From Pomacea canaliculata (lineage: Eukaryota > Mollusca > Gastropoda > Architaenioglossa > Ampullariidae), in contig NC_037597.1 of the NCBI RefSeq assembly GCF_003073045.1, forward strand, positions 1,195,501 through 1,259,500: a stretch of DNA of 64,000 nt, in the 5' to 3' direction. A program made the position numbers and the translations under genes. The notes beneath the pieces are model-generated. The model searched no databases. It was not told the DNA's origin and saw only the letters and a program-made list of their open reading frames with translations. Positions 59,401 through 64,000 of the stretch are shown here, one piece after another; the stretch's first letter is position 1; every line of letters begins with the position of its first letter.

Positions 59401-62400
59401 CAGCACTGGGCCCGGGCAGATGACCTCTCTGGGCCCCTTGTGATTGTAATCGTAAATTATTTTCCCAGAATATGATATGCTTACAATTTGATTGTCAATA
59501 TCCACATTTCATTCAGTAACAATATAGACTGCAAGCATTAGGACAAGTGCACTAGGATTTACATCACTACTTGAGCATTCAGTTGTTTACACCTGAGTGG
59601 TTAGCAAGTGAGGAAAACTGATTTAAAGGACAAAAGTTGTAGTACTCAGCTCCATAGAAAAAAATCCCTAGAGTGAGGAATGTTACTCCAACATTTCTTT
59701 AAAAGAAAAGGAAAAAAGGAAAAAATCCACTGACCAAGGCCGAACCCCCTTCACAGCCATGGACCAGGGTACACCAGACCCCCAGTCCCCCACTCTCGTC
59801 AGGCCTAGTTACAGACCCCTAATTCAGTACTTATACATGACTTCTCCTGTGACTATTCTTTCATTATGCATTAAAATCTGGTAAGTTCTGGGGTTAGGCA
59901 AACTTTCATTCTGTCCCCAGCTTGCACACACACAGAAATTCCAGACTATTTTTCTCCATCTGCAGCTTAACTGCTATCATCCTGAGATAAAATCCTGACA
60001 GTTCACTCGTGTTACAAAACTGATGTTTCAGTTTGTTGATCCTTTAAGCAACTAGATCAATTATTTTCAAGTTAAATCGCGATGTGCGTGTGTGTTTGAA
60101 AAAGAGCAGCTCTCAAAGGCAAAATGCAGCCCAAATATCTTCAGAAACTGATTTAAGTTGTCTACTCTAAACATAAAATTAAATCCAAATGAAATTTCTG
60201 ACTAAAAAAAAAAATCCCCAACATTCCAACTTGCATTCTTAATCTCTATCTCCCAGAGCATTTCACTTCTTTAAGTTCTATTATCCTAGCTTGTTTTTAT
60301 CTCGGATGAATCATTTACCATGCAGCATATTGGGTGAGTGATACCTGTATTTCTTCTGGCAAATGGAATGCTGCCAATTGTTCTTCTATCCTTTTGAGCT
60401 TAGCTTGTAGCTCACGTTCTTCTTTAGTCTCCACAAGGACACGCTCTCCATACAACTCAAAATCAGCATTCATCTGTGCATCAACTCGAACGAAAAGGCG
60501 TTGCTATGGTGACACCAATGCAGGTACATGTGAGCAGGAAAAGAATAGATGACAGTGAACCAGTTAAAACAGAAGTAATAAAATACAGAGTGCAAAAATG
60601 GTTTCAGCAGAGAAACTAAATCAAAACAGTGACAATGAAACAGTAGTAAAACTACACGGAGAGTCTTTGTTCTAGTGTATCTGCTGCTCCCCTTGCCGTC
60701 CATAGGACATGTCATCAAGGCAATACACACACACATGTACAATGTAAACATTTTTACAAAGACCATGAAAGTTAAGCAAAATCCTATGCAGATGTTTTGT
60801 TTTAATATTAGATTCATTTACATATATGTTGTTACAGTTAAGATCTATATTACTATAAATGAAATAATACATAAAGCACATCACTGCATAAGGTGCTTCC
60901 AAGAAACAATATGGTGATCACCCTTTGCAACAGAAGATATTCAACGATTGCTCGAATATCAGGAAATTTTTTAAATAAGAAAATACTAAAGCAAAAGAAA
61001 GCAAGCAAGGACAATGTACATCTGAGAACTAACTTGTGGCACTGTACTGAGCACACTGTTAGAGATAGAGCGGAACTCTTCTTCAGGAAGTAAACACTGC
61101 AGACGCTGGTCAATGGTGGTCAGTGTTTGAAGCTCATTGTCTGTTGGCACAAATCCCTCTCCAGGTTGAAGCATCATTTGAAAATGATTCTCATCGACTT
61201 TTATCTTTGAAAAAAAAAAAAAACATTTAAATGGATAAACTTACTATACATAAATGCAGTGACTATATTTCGTCAAGCCTTAGGTAATAACAACAAAGCA
61301 GGGAAAACATTCTTGAAGTGTTCAGTGTTGTGATTTGGGTGAAGACTGAACATTTAGTTCTTCTTCTTGTTCCTATTCGCCCCCAGTGGAGCATAGGGCC
61401 GCAGAAGACTGAACATCATGCATGAGTTATTCCACTAAATGTATGCATAGCTGTGGGTATTATTAAAGTATGTGTGCTGTGTGCAGAAGTGTCTTTTACA
61501 AAATGTAAATAGTAACTGAGAAACAGTTTTTAAATGACTATATTATATGCTTATATGCTTTTGAAAGTTTATTATAAACAAAATCTCCTATGGGATTAAA
61601 TAGTAACTTGAGAATGAAAATACATTTGTTTAGAAAGCACACAAGAACCTGTCTACATCCTGTTGTATGAATGGCAATGCCTTGGGAAGGCAGCCATGTA
61701 AACAGTGCGTGCAGAGAAAGAACACATCCGAGAATGAACCAGCAAATAAACAGAGCCACAGCAAAACACTACATGCTAATTTGCTTTGTCATAGATGTAT
61801 ATTGCACATGCTTGAGTGATTCATGTGCTTGGAAAGAATGGAAAAGCATATTTATATATTGCTTTTGGTTTTAGATATTGTGTGAAATTATATCAAGTAT
61901 TTTAGCTTTAATTTGGAAATAAAAGCTAAAATTTATATTTGTAAATGAGTAAAAATAACAGAAAACTTTAGACAGACTTGAAAATTTCATTGAAATAAAC
62001 CAGTGGAAAGAATACTTGCCTGGGTGTCAAGGCCCTCTTCAGGTATGTCAGGCAAAGACTCAATGTCTGTCAGCAGCTCCTTAAGTCGCTTCTTCTCATC
62101 ATCAGTCATGGCCACAGTATCTTTAGCATTAGCTGCAAGCTGTTTGATACATACATCAATAAAATCAAGCTCAGGCACCTGAAGAAAGTTAAAAATATCT
62201 AACTAAACTCCAGCCTAAATTTTTATTTCTGCTCTACTTTCAGTCCTCCTGTCCTAACCGTCAAGCCCCAGCCTGACAGTGCAGATTCCATGTCATCAGG
62301 ACTGATCGCTTCAAGTTTCACCACACTTTTGAATCAAATATTAATTAAATTAAAATCAACTTTATACCAGGCATTTATTCCACTGTTAGTATCAAAACAA

Positions 62401-63386
62401 GTAAGCAAAGGAATGAGTTGTCTCATACACTAGTTATCCAAAATTAGCTTGGCACAATGGCTAAAGAGTTGATTGTAATGTGTACTGTGCTTATTATAAA
62501 GTAAAAATCTAATAACAATGAAAAATCAATCATTAACATGACCTCATATACTAAAAGCGGTCACTTATCGCAAGTTGCTCATGCAATTTCAAATCTGTCT
62601 CGCCGCAGACAATAACAGCACCTCTTTGTTCCTCTTGATGAAGTTCTTCCTCTTCTTTGTATATTTCTTTGTAGACCCATTTTCCTGCCGACTGTCTGCA
62701 GTGTTAGTGTCATTTGAGGCAGCTGATGATTTCTCACTATCTAAATGGTAATAAAAATGATTATAATGACACTTAAAATAATATGTAAGATAATAAAATA
62801 ATTTAATAAGTAATAATAAGAATTGACCAACCGTGAATATATAACACAGGAACACTCACGCATACAATATGGTCAAATTTACACATGTGCAGCTGTGCAC
62901 ATGCACATACATACATATATACACATGGATCTATTTGTACTCGAACCCATTCTGGCACAAAAATAGACACATGATACTAAATTTTAAAGCAAAAAGGGAT
63001 AATAAATGCACACATGCTCTCACACACATTCTGGTAAAAAAAATAAATACATAATACAAGCCATATTTTGAAGATAAAATGGATCATGAACTATGTAAAA
63101 CATTAAAATGGCCAATAAAAAGTACCACAATATGAAATAGATATACGAAGAGCAGCATAAAAAATGTTGAAGAAATATATGCCAAAAAAAAAAGAAGCAA
63201 TGCAGCTGTTAAAAAAATGACAAGTTTGGTGTTGCCTAGCTAGGCTACAGAAAAACTGTAGGTTACAAGTATTACACGTACTGTTGGTTGATGACTGGCC
63301 AGTGTTACTTAGCCTAGCTTTCAACTCATCTTCCTTAACCTGTGTCTGGAAAACTGGTGTCACAGGTGGCAGATTTGTATCAACAC
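56406..63386 (-). CDS. FSIP1: Fibrous sheath-interacting protein 1-like, 3' eight exons, 5' part outside the window
   Basis: Exons in transcript order: 63282-63386, 62622-62740, 62020-62178, 61034-61204, 60345-60503, 58628-58740, 57081-57226, 56406-56788; all phases join. They read PVFQTQVKEDELKARLSN, KKRKNFIKRNKE, NAKDTVAMTDDEKKRLKELL, GEGFVPTDNELQTLTTIDQR, VLVETKEERELQAKLKRIEE, and ALTDEQLDSLLDQCARSL. This is the order of the conserved FSIP1 blocks in vertebrates (QDFIKRNIELA, DREKKRLVELL, NTKEQRDLHNRLREIDEKL, LSEEQLKCLLDECI). FSIP1 binds AKAP4 in the sperm fibrous sheath and is also cilium-linked. The protein is rich in charged residues with short coiled-coil runs. The last exon adds a Ser/Thr/Gln-rich tail of about 125 residues that I cannot match. 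One intron uses a GC donor (CAG|GCAAGT at 62020/62019). Upstream exons should lie beyond 64000. Confidence 0.88.
57991..58130. repeat. 70-bp tandem duplication in an FSIP1 intron
   Basis: TCTTGCAGCAGACAAT and AAATGTCA(G/A)TAAAGTCTTGCA recur with a period of exactly 70 (TCTTGCA at 57984, 58054 and 58124). The two units differ at roughly a dozen bases, so the duplication is not recent. Confidence 0.8.
58908..59061. mobile_element. hAT-type MITE, 154 bp
   Basis: The ends CAGGGGTGCCCAACCT and AGGTTGGGCACCACTG are inverted repeats with one mismatch. Flanking 8-mers AGCTAAAT (58900-58907) and AGCTCAAT (59062-59069) agree at 7 of 8 bases, a target duplication with one later change. The interior has GGCCTGC and GCCCTCGGGC blocks typical of this class. 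No coding capacity. FSIP1 intron. Confidence 0.85.
59385..59806. mobile_element. hAT-like MITE, 422 bp, diverged ends, intact target duplication
   Basis: It starts CAGGGCCGCCGAGAG and ends CTCTCGTCAGGCCT, partly matching inverted ends. Direct repeats AGTTACAGA flank it at 59376-59384 and 59807-59815, 9 bases identical and containing the expected 8-bp hAT duplication. A GGGCCCGGGC...GGGCCCC block near the left end resembles the fragment at 19506. It is non-coding and lies in an FSIP1 intron. Confidence 0.75.
61354..61403 (+). mobile_element. 50-bp LINE-derived insertion with 13-bp target duplication
   Basis: The insert holds CTTGTTCCTATTCGCCCCCA and GTGGAGCATAGGGCCGCA. The same sequence, inverted and with two changes, lies in the 3' part of the RTE-like LINE at 50578-50620. 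Identical 13-mers GAAGACTGAACAT flank it at 61341-61353 and 61404-61416. This is what extreme 5' truncation during target-primed reverse transcription leaves. FSIP1 intron. Confidence 0.75.
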
Positions 63387-64000
63387 CTGGCACAAGAAAA
63401 TATGTAATAATGCAGTAAGAATACACTGATGAGTAAGGCAGTATTTGACAATCAAATGATTTTTCTGTTGCAGACAAAGCAAGGTTACATAAATGATGGT
63501 GATGCTTCAAAGCTGTCTTGCTGAAGTATTGAACTTTAAAAAAGTAGAAAGAAAGGTGGTTAAAGGCTTATTGCATGGGACCAGTAAGTGAGAAAAAAAA
63601 ACCCTTCTACTTTTCATATATCATTTTCTATGCACAGTGAACCACTTATACAGTCCATAAGATTCATGTACTGTTTGCTAAGCACTGTGAAACACAGTTT
63701 GTTGGTTTCATATGGCATTTTCTAGGCACAGTGAACCACTTACAGTTCATGTTGCCGTGTAACCAATGTATCCAAGACTATAGGACTTTAACATTTGCAT
63801 GAAAGATCAGTTGAAACTTAATGACTATGATATTTGTAGACATTTAGAATTGCCTGATGAGAAGATGTTGCCAAGTTAGTTTAATACAACCCTGAACATT
63901 TGTAATAGATAATAATTTTAACATTTTGTGGAATTATACTGAAGTCTAAGCAAAGTGCAGGCATAGCTACATTAATATTGGGTAATCCTATTTAATGTAC
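63387..64000. other. FSIP1 intron, right edge of window
   Basis: No further FSIP1 exon is recognisable. A direct repeat of about 35 bases with GCACAGTGAACCACTTA occurs near 63632 and 63725, about 93 bases apart. Confidence 0.4.

Overview
The window is animal nuclear DNA: AT-rich, with many small exons bounded by GT-AG introns and frequent transposon debris. The gene set, the intron density, and the mix of tRNA-type SINEs, hAT-type MITEs and RTE-, I- and CR1/L2-like LINE pieces suggest a lophotrochozoan, most likely a gastropod mollusc. That placement is inference, because no lineage marker is present. Six conserved genes and one uncharacterised gene are supported. Exons were placed by reading splice sites and checking that the phases join.

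Left part (1-10 kb). The 5' end of TMED10 (minus strand) lies head-to-head with the mitochondrial ribosomal protein gene MRPL33 (plus strand). MRPL33 converges on an eight-exon acyl-CoA thioesterase of the ACOT/BAAT family (minus strand, 5058-9824), whose Ser-Asp-His triad is visible. From about 10 to 19.7 kb I find no gene. The stretch is GC- and CpG-richer than the rest and holds a LINE tail, tRNA-like pieces, a 72-bp tandem repeat and microsatellites.

Middle (19.7-38 kb). Two NRF1-like palindromes near 19.75 kb may mark the promoter of a single-coding-exon gene (21259-22845). It encodes a type II membrane protein that looks like two degenerate glycosyltransferase (GT32-like) domains in tandem. 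DZANK1 follows on the minus strand (26760-37570, 15 exons). It has the N-terminal chitobiase-C-like domain and the C-terminal ankyrin repeats, but I could find no double zinc ribbon.

Right part (38-64 kb). TTC27 (plus strand, 38331-55605, about 24 exons) starts head-to-head with DZANK1 and converges on the 3' half of FSIP1 (minus strand, 56406 to beyond the window). TTC27 introns carry a young LINE with a 13-bp target duplication, a decayed RTE-like LINE, a family of terminal-inverted-repeat elements and a nested hairpin. FSIP1 introns carry two hAT-type MITEs and a 50-bp LINE-tail insertion, each with target-site duplications.

Three single-base homopolymer shifts (two in DZANK1, one in TTC27) break otherwise well conserved exons and are most simply read as assembly errors. 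The gene products act in separate pathways: p24 trafficking, mitoribosome, acyl-CoA metabolism, cilium/dynein cargo, a TPR protein, and a sperm fibrous-sheath partner. Apart from two cilium- or sperm-linked genes flanking TTC27, I see no shared pathway.
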